Assembly (NCBI GenBank): GCA_961205875.1
Contig: OY540814.1
Coordinates: forward strand, 13,002,993-13,066,992
Direction of reading: 5' to 3'
Source of the DNA: Sialis fuliginosa
Lineage: Eukaryota; Arthropoda; Insecta; Megaloptera; Sialidae
Length of the DNA: 64,000 bases
The notes beneath the pieces were generated by a model. The model worked only from the letters and a program-made list of their open reading frames with translations, was not told where the DNA came from and did not search any database. The position numbers and the translations under genes were made by a program. Positions 23,451-34,919 of this stretch are shown here, one piece after another (within the stretch, counting starts at the first letter, position 1; each line of letters begins with the position of its first letter).

Positions 23451-23999
23451 GGGGTAACACCATTTTAAGATCAATTTTTTTGCTTAAACAATGCTTTAAC
23501 ATTATAAAAACAATATGCACTTGGTTCTATAGGTGCTTAAGGTTACTCAAAAGGTCACCAGAATACGCTACGTAAAATTTTATTGTTGTAAAACTTCAAA
23601 TGCGTTTTTCTCGATTTGAAATTTTGACAGTAACTTTACAATTAGATCCTTTATAGAAGTACGTAGAGGTTTTTCGATTCGATGTAAACTTTTTATTTTA
23701 TAAACAATTTACTACTTATTTTTTGGCAAAAAAGTAGTACCTAGGTATATAGATTTTTTTGTTTTGTTTTTTGCTCCAGGTTTTATATTTTACGAGTTTA
23801 CCCGCTACTGGAGGTGTTTTTTAAATTAAAACATCATTTCGAAGATTGGGTCTCTCGTCGCCATTTTGTACAAAAATAATAATACATTTTTTTTTATACT
23901 TAAATATATACTGAATAAACCCTCTAAAATGAATTTCCATTTATTTTATTATATTATCAAAAAAAGCTTTTATTTAGGCCACTAGAGTGGTGTTACCCC
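23451..23999. mobile_element. TTAA-flanked non-autonomous element (piggyBac-like)
   Basis: The ends are GGGGTAACACCATTTT on the left and, in reverse complement, GGGGTAACACCACTCT on the right, giving 12 identical terminal bases with continued similarity inside. The element is flanked on both sides by TTAA (23447-23450 and 24000-24003). TTAA target duplication is the piggyBac hallmark, although the ends start with GGGG rather than CCC. The 549-bp interior is AT-rich and non-coding. Confidence 0.75.
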
Positions 24000-24003
24000 T
24001 TAA

Positions 24004-24737
24004 GTCGAAATATTGGATGACTTATCTTCAGTAAAATGTCGAGGAAATAATAATAATGTATGTAATCAAGTTAAATTAATGTTTAATAAATTGTTAAATT
24101 CATAATATATTATATACTACCTATATATATATATACAATTATACATACATTTCTAATTTAATTTCTTTTATTTAATATATGTATGTATTATATTTCATCC
24201 TTCAATAGAAATAATTCGCGTGTATAAGAATCTAATGTAACATATGTTATTTCATATATCAATTTAAAAAACATAAAAGGTGATGGTTAAAAATACAAAA
24301 GAGAAAATTATATTACATTGTTTCTTTATGCATAATGTAATACAGAAATGCAATTAAATTTTACCTTTATAATAATTTATTAATAATAATTAATTCAATT
24401 CATTAATTAATTACTATAACAACATGAATATAAAAAATAAATTATTTAAATTTTAATATACTTTTAAATTAATTTTATGATGTGACTTGTTTATGTATAT
24501 TTATTATACTTCTAAATTATTTTAATCCTAATAGGTCAAACTTTGAATATTTTATTAAACGTTAAATATAGAAGTAAGGAAGCCAGATTTTGACATTTCA
24601 TAAAATAAATTTAAAAAATATTTAAATTTAAATTTTGGGACTTACATATATAACTTATTATTCCATTGATATATTGTATTTTAACTAAAAACACTTTGGA
24701 TCATTATATTATATAGAAAACTCAGCGTGGAATAAAG
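24004..24737. other. AT-rich filler
   Basis: Nothing recognisable; very low GC with no frame of interest. Confidence 0.6.
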
Positions 24738-25545
24738 TACTGGTACCAGTCTTGAACAATACCCCAGTATTGAACATTTTTTAAATTAAATGTACTGAAT
24801 AAGAAATATTTGTGATGAGATTTGATAACTGCCATTAGTGGATATTAATCTATAGTTTGTTTCATTTAAGATTGCAGTAGTGGGCGGGGATTAGACGATA
24901 CGATTCACACAGGTACTCGTACTAGGCTAGCCCACAGAATAATGATAGTAAGAAGCGATACTACACGTTAAAAAACTGGTAATCGTTTTTACATACACTC
25001 TAAAATTTGTAAGAAATAAAACTCACCTTTGTATTATGAATATTAATTTTCTAATATCTTAGTGTTGATAATATAATACCCATTTTTAAAATAACTAATC
25101 TGATAATGTGAGTTTAATTGCATTTGTTTCCAAGGCAACATGAATTAGTAGATGTATTGCATCAATGAAAATTGTATTATTGTGAAGTTTCCTGGCGTTT
25201 TGCCCAATCAGGAACGCGTATTATGTTAGCTACCGCTGCAATCTTAAATGAAACAGACTATATATACATTTAATTAACTGTCTAACAGCGTGATTTGATG
25301 ATAATTGATTATTTTGATTAAAATTAGTGGATAAATAATTATCGCTATTCGGCAGACTATCAAGAAAAGTGTATTTTCAAATGTAAATGCTTTACATTGT
25401 TTTAAATTTTACGACTCTTTATTTTATAATGTTTGTGTAGTAGTACTTATCATTTTGTAATCATTAGCAAGTGTCCATCACTGGGTGTTCATTACTGGGA
25501 AAAAAACATATACAAAATAAAAGGCTATAATTTATAAAGTATATT
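24738..25545. repeat. Dispersed repeat family, copy 1, with a nested insertion
   Basis: This is homologous to 29733-30150. Shared blocks include TACTGG...ACCAGTCTTG at the left and TCATTTTGTAATCATTAGCA, GTGTCCATCACTG and ACAAAATAAAAG at the right. The copy is interrupted at 24855-25258 by another element. Without it the repeat is about 400 bp. Its edges contain inverted TACTGG/CCAGTA motifs, but similarity to copy 2 extends past them on the right, so its transposition type is unknown. Confidence 0.7.
24855..25258. mobile_element. MITE nested inside repeat copy 1
   Basis: The left end GTTTGTTTCATTTAAGATTG and the right end, in reverse complement GTCTGTTTCATTTAAGATTG, match at 18 of 20 bases and continue with GCAG. 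It interrupts the repeat exactly where copy 2 reads straight through (TAATCTATATACATTT, about 29865-29880). The flanks are TATA on the left and TATATA on the right, consistent with a TA or TATA duplication. The 404-bp interior is non-coding. Confidence 0.78.
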
Positions 25546-25686
25546 TGTGGATTTTGGTAATTAAATTGATTTAATAAAGAGGTAGTTGTCTTATTGAGAG
25601 TTACAAAAAAGTAGCCCATCAAACCCAAAAACAATATACTTTGCTCTTAAAGCGTTAAAGATTGGTGCCAATACCTTATTTGTATT

Positions 25687-26066
25687 CATTAGGGTTATAC
25701 ACAAGTCAGAACGAGATTTAGGTAAGTCTCGTCTCGTCTTAGATATTTAAACTGAAGTTTGATCTTACAATTAGCCTTACTTTTCTCTCGTGGAAGTTGA
25801 AGTCATCTCGTCCCAGTCGTGTATTGAAAAATATAACGAATGTTATATATGTATATGTTTTGATTTAATTACTACATTAATTTAAATTTAATTATAAACA
25901 GAGCTCTGAAATTTGACTCGGCTATTATTTTTATGAAAAATAAAAACTTTTTTCTTAAAAAATAAATTAATTTAAAACCAAAAAAATTACTTGATATCGT
26001 TTTGATCTCATCTCGTCCGAATTTAAGTCAATATCATTTCAACTTGCAGCCCTAGGCCCTAATGAT
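25687..26066. repeat. Repeat with GTCTCGTCTCG motifs and CATTAGGG inverted ends
   Basis: CATTAGGG at 25687-25694 is inverted at the right edge (CCCTAATG), with further end similarity involving AGGGCTGCAAGTT. The inside carries GTCTCGTCTCGTCTT near the left and TCTCATCTCGTCCG near the right, with an AT-rich centre. Sequences of the same flavour occur at 30275-30475, 44385-44650 and 56985-57060, so this is a dispersed family. No coding sequence was seen. Confidence 0.45.
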
Positions 26067-29000
26067 CATTCAGAGAGAAAAAAACGACTACATGATTATA
26101 TTAATAATGATAAATAATGATATTAACACTTGAAGGTAATTTATAGTGAAAAGATTAAAAATGATTAGTAAAAAATAAATACCACATCCGGCATACATAA
26201 CGTATTAGGATTTAGACAAGCATATGTGTAATTTCGATAATCTATACAAGGCAGTTGAAAAGCACGTCCTATATTACATCACAAATATATACAGACTCTC
26301 ACATATGTCGTAGCCAAAAATACATAGAGCATGTACGAGTTGTGATCATACATCGACGACTTTGAATGATGACATTTGACTTGCTGACGAATTGTTTTTG
26401 TCGAGATGGTCCACTGACATGACGAAACACAGCTCTTAGATATGCGTTCAAATAAATTGACATATATTAACGTATGCTTTAGATATTTGATTGACTCATT
26501 TATAAGTTAAAGAGCTCGTGAAATGATATTTAAAAGTAATGTAGGTAATTGAATTGTACTAAATTAACTGTAACTGCTGTTTCGAATAGATAACTATTGT
26601 ATTGTTTTATTTGTTTTTATAATATACCTACGTACTATTTTTTTGTTCGGCATTTTAAGATCTGCTTTCTTGGATGACATTTGTAAAATATTGTGCAAGT
26701 GTTATTATCAAATTAGAATATAAAAACAATATTTAGAAAAGTACTAGTTGATAGCATATTACGACGCAAATGTGAACTCAGCAATGAGGTACGGTGTTCT
26801 GCTGTGAGGTAGCACTGTAGATGCTAGGTGAGTTTTTATAATAAAAAAAAATAGATTAATTGTTAACTTAAATAAAATGCAATCACTGTGATTTTTTCAA
26901 AAATAATAAATTATCAACACTTTGGGGGATATATGTAATAGAACTGTTTAAATATATATCTATTGAAATTGAAACAGAAGATAAACAATATAATCTAAGA
27001 AAATATAATATAAATATAAATTTTTATGAAAGATCACCAAAGTATTTAATTAATAAAATTGTAAAAACGCTTCCAGCATGATAAATCTTCCACATATTAC
27101 AAGGAAAAAAATATTTTTAATGTATCTAAAAGATTTTATTATCAGCAGGGAACTGTATAGCATTGCTGAGTACCATTAAATGTAATTTTTTTTGTAATTG
27201 ACGTAATGTTTATACCACTGTATTGGCCAAAAACAATAAAAATATTATATGTAAAAAAATCTTCAATTTTTGAAAGTTTTGACACAAAAACTACCGAACA
27301 GATATTGATGAGACTTTCACAGTTAAAATGTCTATAAATTAGTTATATGTGCATTATTAAAAAAATGTTTTTAAATAAAATATGTATAAAAATGAAAAAG
27401 ATTAGATTTCGAAGTTAGGGCGAGCGAAGCCGTGAGAAATGTCTAGTATTGAAAAAAATCCGAAAATCTAACATTAATTGAATGTGTATGTTTAAAAATT
27501 GCATACATAAAAACTAAAACTTATTTGGTACGTTGCCAGAAACGTATGTATGTTAAAATAAAAGTTTTAAAATTCTTATCTAATAAAAATAATGTGTTTT
27601 CTAATGTGATTTATTCACTAGTGAAAATATAATTCCATTCAAAGTAAACAAAATTCATCCATACAACTACGATTGTATTGTAGATATAATTTTATTATTT
27701 TGTTCACAATCTTTATTGTTATGAGATACAAGGTATTATTTCCGTATAGCAGTTTGTTTAATCATTAAATTCTACGGCTGAAAACGGTTTATTTTAAAAT
27801 TGTTTTTAATTAAACCAAAACTTTCGTAATTATATATCTACATAATATGCGCATTGGCGGTTATTATATGAAACTATAAAAATATGAATTCGTATAAAAT
27901 ATGTTATTTATAAAGATATTAACGTACATGGTTTGTTTTTATATTTTTATGGTTTCGTGCAATTTGTTCTTTATTTCCTGATAAAATTTTTGTTCAATTT
28001 TTCTATATTAGTTGTTCAGGAACTTATCGAGAAAATGTTTTTTAATGTAACGAGTATATAGGGTGATCAGGAATGACGTGCCAAATTTTATTAGTCTATC
28101 AAGGATGTTATTTTTAGCAAAATTGTACTCAAAATTAGGTTATATATTAATTACCTGGAGAACTCATTGTGGTACAGTTATGTTTTATATACGTTATATA
28201 GTATTAATAAATAAAGTCGAAATAAATAAATTACTGTAGAATTTCATTTAATATCTACGGATACATCAAATTACACTAAATTATCTTATATTCATATGCT
28301 AAAAATAAGAAACATTTTTACCAGAAACTCACCCCCTTTGTAACATAAAAGCAGTCACTGTGGCTTAAATATAAAAGTTAGACATACTTATGGTGTCGCG
28401 GACTTTATTTTAGATTTTTTTATTCTACACAATTCTTTAATACATTATTTTGTTCAATATTGAACGGTTTAGGCAGCGTACTGCAAAAGAGCGCGCTTTT
28501 TTCCGACTTGATTTACCATTATCGTCACTGCTTAGTTGTTATGTTACCTAACGTAATAAAATATAGCCTATAACCTAGCCAGAGAACGTACCTATGAATT
28601 AAAAAAAAACCACGTGGTTCTCGAGTAATAAGTGCACTAACCGACAGACAGACAGAAAGATACGTTGAGCTTTATATATATAGGTGTATTTCTCACGTAA
28701 CCCAATAAAAATAAGAATAATTGAAAATTATGATTTCTATAGAAAACATATTATAATAAAGTTTTATCCTACTTGCATAATTGTTGTGTTAATTTTATGA
28801 ATTTGGTACTCAGTGGTGTATATTATGGCACTAATTAAAATATAAAACAGAATTTCATGCTATGTCTGGTAAATTGAAATATTTTTTACATTTCACTTTA
28901 TGTGCACTTAAAATGGACGTAACTAATTGCAAAAAAAGTTTAATTGAGCACGGAATCGTTTTAATAATTTAATTATAATTACGGATATAAATAAATTTTA

Positions 29001-29732
29001 ATTGTATTATTTAAAAAATTATTAGTTTATAAAAAATAACTACAATAGTTTTGTACTAATTAAAACAGTTAACTTAAAATAGATATGTATCATAGGGTAT
29101 ATGTACTTTAATATATACAATAAATAGTATCAAATAAAATATATTCTGATTGATTGAAATAGATAAAACTTTTTGAAAGTGAAATATTAAAATATAAACT
29201 TTTATTATGTATGCGCATATTTACAACATAAATTATACTAAATATAATATTTCAAATCCAAATAATAAAACATATAGAAAATGCTATTACTATAAACACG
29301 TATAATGTTTAAGATTACTATTAACATAGGTTATATGATCATAAATACTGACAGCAAATAGTTTATCATTTTCAATCAAGCATAAAAAACAAAACAAAAG
29401 GAATTTTATTAAAAACACACGCACGCATTCAAAGGTTTATTTTACTGAAAGAAAAAAAGCTATCGTATAATAAAACAACACAATACAAGTCAGTATAGAA
29501 TGTTTCTAACAAAATTAACAAACAAAAGACGACTGTTGGAATAAAAAAGAGTAAATTTATTTGTCCCAGCCAGTAAAAAAAGGTCAACCATATTCAGGAA
29601 ACCTTCTGAAATGTACAATAATTTCTGATCTAAATCACCTAACTGATATTCGATTCAGTATGTGAATAACAGTGGAAGCTCAGTAAATTTAAAAAAAAAA
29701 GAAAGAATAAATAGTAATGAGATACAATTTAT
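26067..29732. other. Gene-free AT-rich interval with LINE/SINE-like scraps
   Basis: Two decayed RTE-like pieces (about 27262-27450, with GGCGAGCGAAGCCGTGAGAA, and 28560-28690, with a GACAGACAGACAG run) lie in otherwise featureless AT-rich DNA. A patch at 28470-28560 (GCAAAAGAGCGCGC) is richer in GC but not coding. Confidence 0.5.
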
Positions 29733-30150
29733 TACTGGTTCAGATAAGGTAAAGGCACCAGTCTTGGCAAGGACCCCAGTAATGGCAAATTTTTAATTAA
29801 ATGTACTGAATTAGAAATATGTGTTGATATTTTATTACTACCATTTCTGAATATTAATCTATATACATTTAAAGTGTCTTACAGCGTGATTTAATTACAA
29901 TCGGCCAATAGGTGTAAAAATGGTGGACATTTAAATTAATTATTAGTATAATCTATTTATTAATTATTATATTATCATAGCAACTGCTTTACATTTTTTC
30001 AAATATGACGATTCTTTCTTTTATATCTTTTGTGTCGTAGTACTTATCATTTTGTAATCATTAGCAAGTGTCCATCACTGCGTGCTCATTACTGGTTTTA
30101 CCTTTGCCAGTACTGAAAACATGAACAAAATAAAAGATTATAAATAAAAA
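29733..30150. repeat. Dispersed repeat family, copy 2 (uninterrupted)
   Basis: The intact relative of 24738-25545. Edges are TACTGG...AAGGTAAAGGCACCAGT on the left and, in reverse complement at the right, TACTGGCAAAGGTAAAACCAG, giving a degenerate inverted end. It provides the empty site for the element nested in copy 1. There is no coding sequence. Confidence 0.7.
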
Positions 30151-31289
30151 AAAAAAAACTATATTGAACTATTATGAAAATTTATTTTTAAATAGATAAT
30201 TAAAAAATTTCAAAATAATAATTATAAAAACGTACAATTTTTAGATTAATCATAAAAATAATATATAGGGCGTCACAGAATACGAGATTAGAATTAAGTA
30301 AGTATCGGATTTATAATTGACAGTCCCGTTTTGTTATTAGAATCTTAAAATAAGAATTATTGACAATCACATAAAATCGATTTGAAAATAAAGTTGACAT
30401 CGACTAGACCTTATTTTGTCAAAATGGAATTTGAGTAAACTAATCGAGATGGAGAAATATCTTGTCTCGGTATAAAACTTTATATACAATAACAATTAAT
30501 TAATTACGAAAGAAAACGAACCACCAAGAATATTTTTCCAAATATTGTTATCATAAATATTAATAAAATATAACAATTACGTTACATCTTCATATTTAAA
30601 AAAAATCAAAAACATTTTTTTACAAACATTTAATTACAAGCTTAATTTTTACAAGGGGGTTCTTCATCCTCATAATCCCCACAAACTAGCCTCCCTTGGT
30701 GTGAATTCACATACGCATGACAAGTTGCTAAACCAGTGGATTTAAATTCAATCCGACATTGAATTGCATATTATGGAAATGTTGTTTGTTGTTAGTTGTC
30801 TACGCATACCGAATTCTTTGTAATATAATCATTTAGTTGAATGAAAATACACCCAACTGTGTGGGTTTCCACCGTGTGGGCGGGAGCTGAATTTTCTCTG
30901 AATGCGCTCAACGAGGAATTTAAGATATTACATTGTACTTGCATTTCTTTTCGAATAAAATAATATGCTATACAATTCATGCATACCTATACCTACCTAC
31001 ATTATTTGTTTGAAAGTGCACTTTGCGATTGTATACAATATATCTATAAATGTTTATTGTTGTAGTATTTTCGTTAAATAAATCTTCACTAAAAACTCGT
31101 TAATCCAGATTAACTGTAGAGGGGATATCATCCGGTTGAAAAGTTTAGAACTCAATAATTATCATACACTCATTACTTTTATGTCTATTTTATATGTATG
31201 TAGATAGTTCTGATATCTATTAAATACATTTTCGTAGAGATTTTCGAAGATTGTTAAAAATGTAAGATATTTATTCTGAAAAATGTTCA
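30151..31289. other. Mostly AT-rich interval containing the exon-like segment
   Basis: Apart from the exon-like stretch and the frame 30792-30980 on the minus strand (contains SAFRENSAPAHTVETHTVG), only AT-rich sequence and a faint GTCTCG-family scrap (30275-30475) were seen. Confidence 0.45.
30642..30770 (-). CDS. Possible terminal exon of a small cysteine-containing protein (unidentified)
   Basis: A 42-codon stretch open from an in-frame TAA to its stop reads as protein rather than noise: it ends GRLVCGDYEDEEPPCKN and includes TGLATCHAYVNSHQ. Four cysteines are spaced 12, 13 and 10 residues apart, suggesting the end of a secreted, disulphide-bonded peptide or domain. The GC content is well above the local background. 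There is no ATG and no clear AG acceptor at its left side. Upstream in the same frame, beyond two stops, lies another open stretch (30792-30980) with its own ATG. It may be a real terminal exon, a pseudogene, or a relic of a mobile element. I do not recognise the family. Confidence 0.3.
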   Translation of the reverse strand, partial: YAIQCRIEFKSTGLATCHAYVNSHQGRLVCGDYEDEEPPCKN

Positions 31290-31947
31290 AAGCTTTGTTT
31301 AAGAACATATGAATAAACGGCTGAAAAAATAGGTGAATTTTGGGAATTATTAACTCAAAAACTATTTGTTCGATTTCATCCATGTTAATTTTATTCTAAA
31401 CTATATATTGAGGTATGTTTACAAATTTTGTGTGTGAATATAACAACTGGGAGCGCTGCTGTCGTGGCCGGCGTAAAACGTGTTCTTCGATGCGGTTTCC
31501 AGGATTACTTGCAGTTGGTTGATCTGAAACATAAATTTCAAAGAGATTCTTAGAAGTTAACGTAGGATTTTTTGAATTTTTTTAACGTTAAATTAAACGT
31601 TACATTAATTTTTCAAAGACAATTTTCGACCTTTCTGGCTTGATAAAAAACTAATCGAGTAAAACAAATCCTAAGTAGCGAAGGGCATCATACATACAAT
31701 CGATTGCCAGTAATCCTGGAAACCGCATCGAGGGACATGTTTTACGCCGGCCACGACAGGAGCGCCCCCAATCGATATATTAATTTAAAAAATTGTAAAC
31801 ATACATCAATATATTTTATATAATTTAGAATAAAATAAACCTGGATGAAATTGAACAAATAGTTTTTGAGATAATAATTCCCGAAATTCACCTATTTTTT
31901 TCCGCCGTCTACTCATATTGTATGTTCCTCCTTAAAACAACGTTTAC
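31290..31947. repeat. Long inverted repeat (arms about 235-250 bp, spacer about 165 bp)
   Basis: The left arm 31290-31528 and right arm 31694-31947 are reverse complements with roughly 80-85% identity by eye. The most conserved part is a GC-rich core around GTCGTGGCCGGCGTAAAAC and GATGCGGTTTCCAGGATTAC. The AT-rich outer parts also match (AATAGGTGAATTT, CTCAAAAACTATTTGTTC). No target duplication is evident. It is either a foldback element or an inverted duplication of a segment containing an exon. A transcript through it would fold into a long hairpin. Confidence 0.8.
31419..31523 (-). pseudogene. Exon-like segment in the left arm of the inverted repeat
   Basis: On the minus strand a plausible 3' splice site (TTTATGTTTCAG) precedes 34 open codons, INQLQVILE then TASKNTFYAGHDSSAPS, ending in TAA. 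The right-arm copy (about 31702-31790, plus strand) keeps the reading LETASRDMFYAGHDRSAP but has lost the acceptor and 4 nt near it. Of seven codon differences in the core, five change the residue, so neither copy shows clear selection on protein. I do not recognise the protein. Confidence 0.3.
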
Positions 31948-34044
31948 GTTTATTTATTAAGTTTTGTTTAATGTTTGTGATTTTTAAATGGCAGAAAATA
32001 AAGGGCCAACCTTAATTTTTTATACAGACCTGACAAAAATTGTTATCACTTGGCTGGTATGTCTTACCCCGTTCACCCTATTCACCTGGCCTGCACCCTC
32101 AGATTATCATTTATTTCGCTTTCCAATAATTCACTTGAAAGGAAGAATTACAAAAGATGGCTGAAATATTTTAAATATGTATTTTAATTTACCCTTACAA
32201 TTATTTTGAATAACTCAATACTATACTTGATATAACTTATGAGTAATTAAATTGTGAAATCTTCAAAATAGGTGTACCTACTAAAATTAACTTAATTGGA
32301 AATATTAAATAGTTCACAAATCTTTACTATTCAAATAGAAACATACCATGCTATGATATTTAAATATATAGCTTATTTCTTAAAAACCCATGGTCGTCTA
32401 CGAAAATTCAAATATTGTAAAAGAACAGACAATAGCCATTGTTGTCTTGTTTTCTATTTCCATTAAGTAGAGGTCTAAGGGGAAATTTCTTTGAAAAAAT
32501 CAACTTGTTTTTCGATATTTTATTTTAATTTCAAGGTACCTTTTCAATACATGCTATATATAAGTGAGTATACATACTTATGTTTGCTATACATATTTAA
32601 AATTTTAAATATGGTGAAAACAATACATTATTAATTTAAATTCAATTGCATTCAAATTAAACTGTATTGTGTACAGTTCAAAAAAATAAACACTTAATAC
32701 ATTGTTTTCAATTCTTTATGACAAATTGCAAATTCATTTTAACGTATATCAATATATGTATTATTCAAATTTTTAAAAAGTAAACAAAATATTTAAGTAT
32801 GCCTGTATACAAATAGCTTTGTTTTAAATCAACATGTTAGTAATGTATGTAGGCAGTTATAAATATTGCTATGAATTCGTAGAAAACATTTTTTTATTAA
32901 CATAAGTCAAACACAAAATGCACCGATTGCAATCTTTTATTCAACAAACTGTTGGGTTGGCATAAACAATAAAAATGTGTGTGGATTACAAATTTTACAG
33001 ATATTTATCGACTGAGGTAACCTACCTAGGACAGATGTGCCCAGTAATTTCATATTGTACTTTTACGTTCTTATCAGGGGCGGACATTTAATTTAAATTT
33101 GCTAAAAAAAAATTTGGATTTTAGTTTTTTAACGGGGCCCACAAGGCCTAGAGCCCTATTTTTCCGTAATCAGTTGTTTCTTATATAGGTACTATTTACT
33201 TTATACATTATACATATCCTACATATATTATACATTAGGGTGTTTTTGCCTATTTGTCTGTCAGTGTCTGTTTATATGTATTATGTATACGCTTTATCTG
33301 TATAGATAGTGGAACTATCATACATACCAAAAAATTGTATATGTACAATTGTACAACTCTTATTTTTGAGTATTGTTAAACTAGAAACGGATTTTAACCA
33401 ACAAAATTAAATGATTTTAAATAATAATAAAAAAAAAATTGTCAAATATGGTATGCTCAAATCAAATATATTAATATATGGTACCTATATTATTAAACTA
33501 ATCCGATACATTCAAATATTTTTGTAATCGTTGTATGTCATCAGAACAATTATGAATATATAAAATGTTACATAAATGCCTACACATTAGTACAATATAA
33601 TTTAATGTTATTACATGCATAACCTTGTATACATGCATTAATAAATACGTATGAATACGTATTTTAAATTCCAGGGATGTATTTGATTTAATTATTCAAG
33701 GTTCAGATTTAATTGCTATTTTTATAAATTGCTTAAAATATTTATTTATAATACTAGTATTTTCATTTATTAACATACTAATTACATTTCCACACATCAT
33801 CACAGAAACGGGTTTACCCTCAAGAGAAAGTAATATTATATACATTTTACATATACATATTAATGAATTAAACATACATACATATATCTTACCCTACAAC
33901 TTTGTTTATGAATTCGTTCTAGAACTGGTCTATGGTCTGCAAACTTTTTCATGTTGGCCTACCAATTAATATTGAAATTTTTATATCTTAAAATAGAAAT
34001 ATAGTGTGTATATTATATACATTTATATTTTTTATTAATTAAAA
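31948..34044. other. Gene-free AT-rich interval
   Basis: A fragment at about 33075-33165 begins CAGGGGCGGAC and contains GGGGCCCACAAGGCCTAGAG, which resembles one end of a hAT element, but no partner end or 8-bp duplication was found. The rest is AT-rich filler. Confidence 0.5.
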
Positions 34045-34919
34045 ATGGCTTACAATACACGTAATACGAAAATACTAACTGAAGAAGATAATGAAATAAT
34101 GGAAAATATTAGTACCTACAAATGTAAAAAATATTTTACTGTCAAATGAATTTAATTATTTTTTTTAAATAATTTTAAAAAACATTTAAATGAAGGAAAA
34201 AATGAAATGCTAAAAGAAATTAAGGCTTTAAAAGAACTTAATTTGGAAATGTCAGAAGAAATAAATGAATTAAAAACAAAAATTAATCAAATAAACAGAT
34301 TCACCAATATCAAAACCCTTATATATAGAAGTTTTAGAAACAAAAAAGATAAAAATCACTAAACCTGTAAACATAAACATGATATTATTTTTCACATTTT
34401 TATTTTTATCATAAATAATGAAATTATTAAAGAAAATATAAATAATGTAATCCAAAATAATACTAATAATACAGTTATAACAAATGAAGAAAATGATGGA
34501 TTACATTAGTACAAAATAGGAAAAAACGTCAAATTATATTGGAAATTCGTCAAATAATAATGCAAATAATTTTAAAGGTGCGGACAAAAATATATTATGG
34601 ATATTACTAACATAAGTCGTGTAAGTAGTACTACAGAGATAGAAGATATTATAAAATATCTTAAAGAAAAATTTAGAGGACACGACTTTACTTGTGAAAA
34701 TGTGTCAACTTATAATCAAACATCTAGTTTTAAAATTGGTGCTGATGCATCATTACTTAAAGAAATGTAACATATAAAGAAGAAACTTAGCCGAATAATG
34801 TTGCAGTTAAACGTTTCTTATTTCGAAGGAAACGGGTTGAATTTTAAAAAAACTTTCGAAGAAATTAAAATAGTTAATAATTTACATAATAAAGAAAAAG
34901 TATTTAAAAAATTGTAAGA
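34045..34919 (+). pseudogene. Decayed LINE ORF1 (gag-like) relic
   Basis: It starts with MAYNTRNTKILTEEDNEIM, breaks, resumes as a Lys/Glu-rich coiled-coil-like stretch (NEMLKEIKALKELNLEMSEE, about 34200-34290), and after a long decayed part reads DITNISRVSSTTEIEDIIKY and FKIGADASLLKEM (about 34600-34770). A frameshifted tail reads NNVAVKRFLFRR. The order Thr/Asn-rich N-terminus, coiled coil, then RRM-like 'ISR...FKIGAD...VAVKRFLF' domain is that of ORF1 proteins of insect non-LTR retrotransposons. At least three stops and two frameshifts are present. No endonuclease or reverse transcriptase follows, so ORF2 is lost or the copy is truncated. Confidence 0.7.

Noticed and set aside
28050-28130. 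GGGTGATCAGGAATGACGTGCC as a transposon end
   Set aside because: The phrase looks familiar from insect repeats, but no complementary end or flanking duplication was found.
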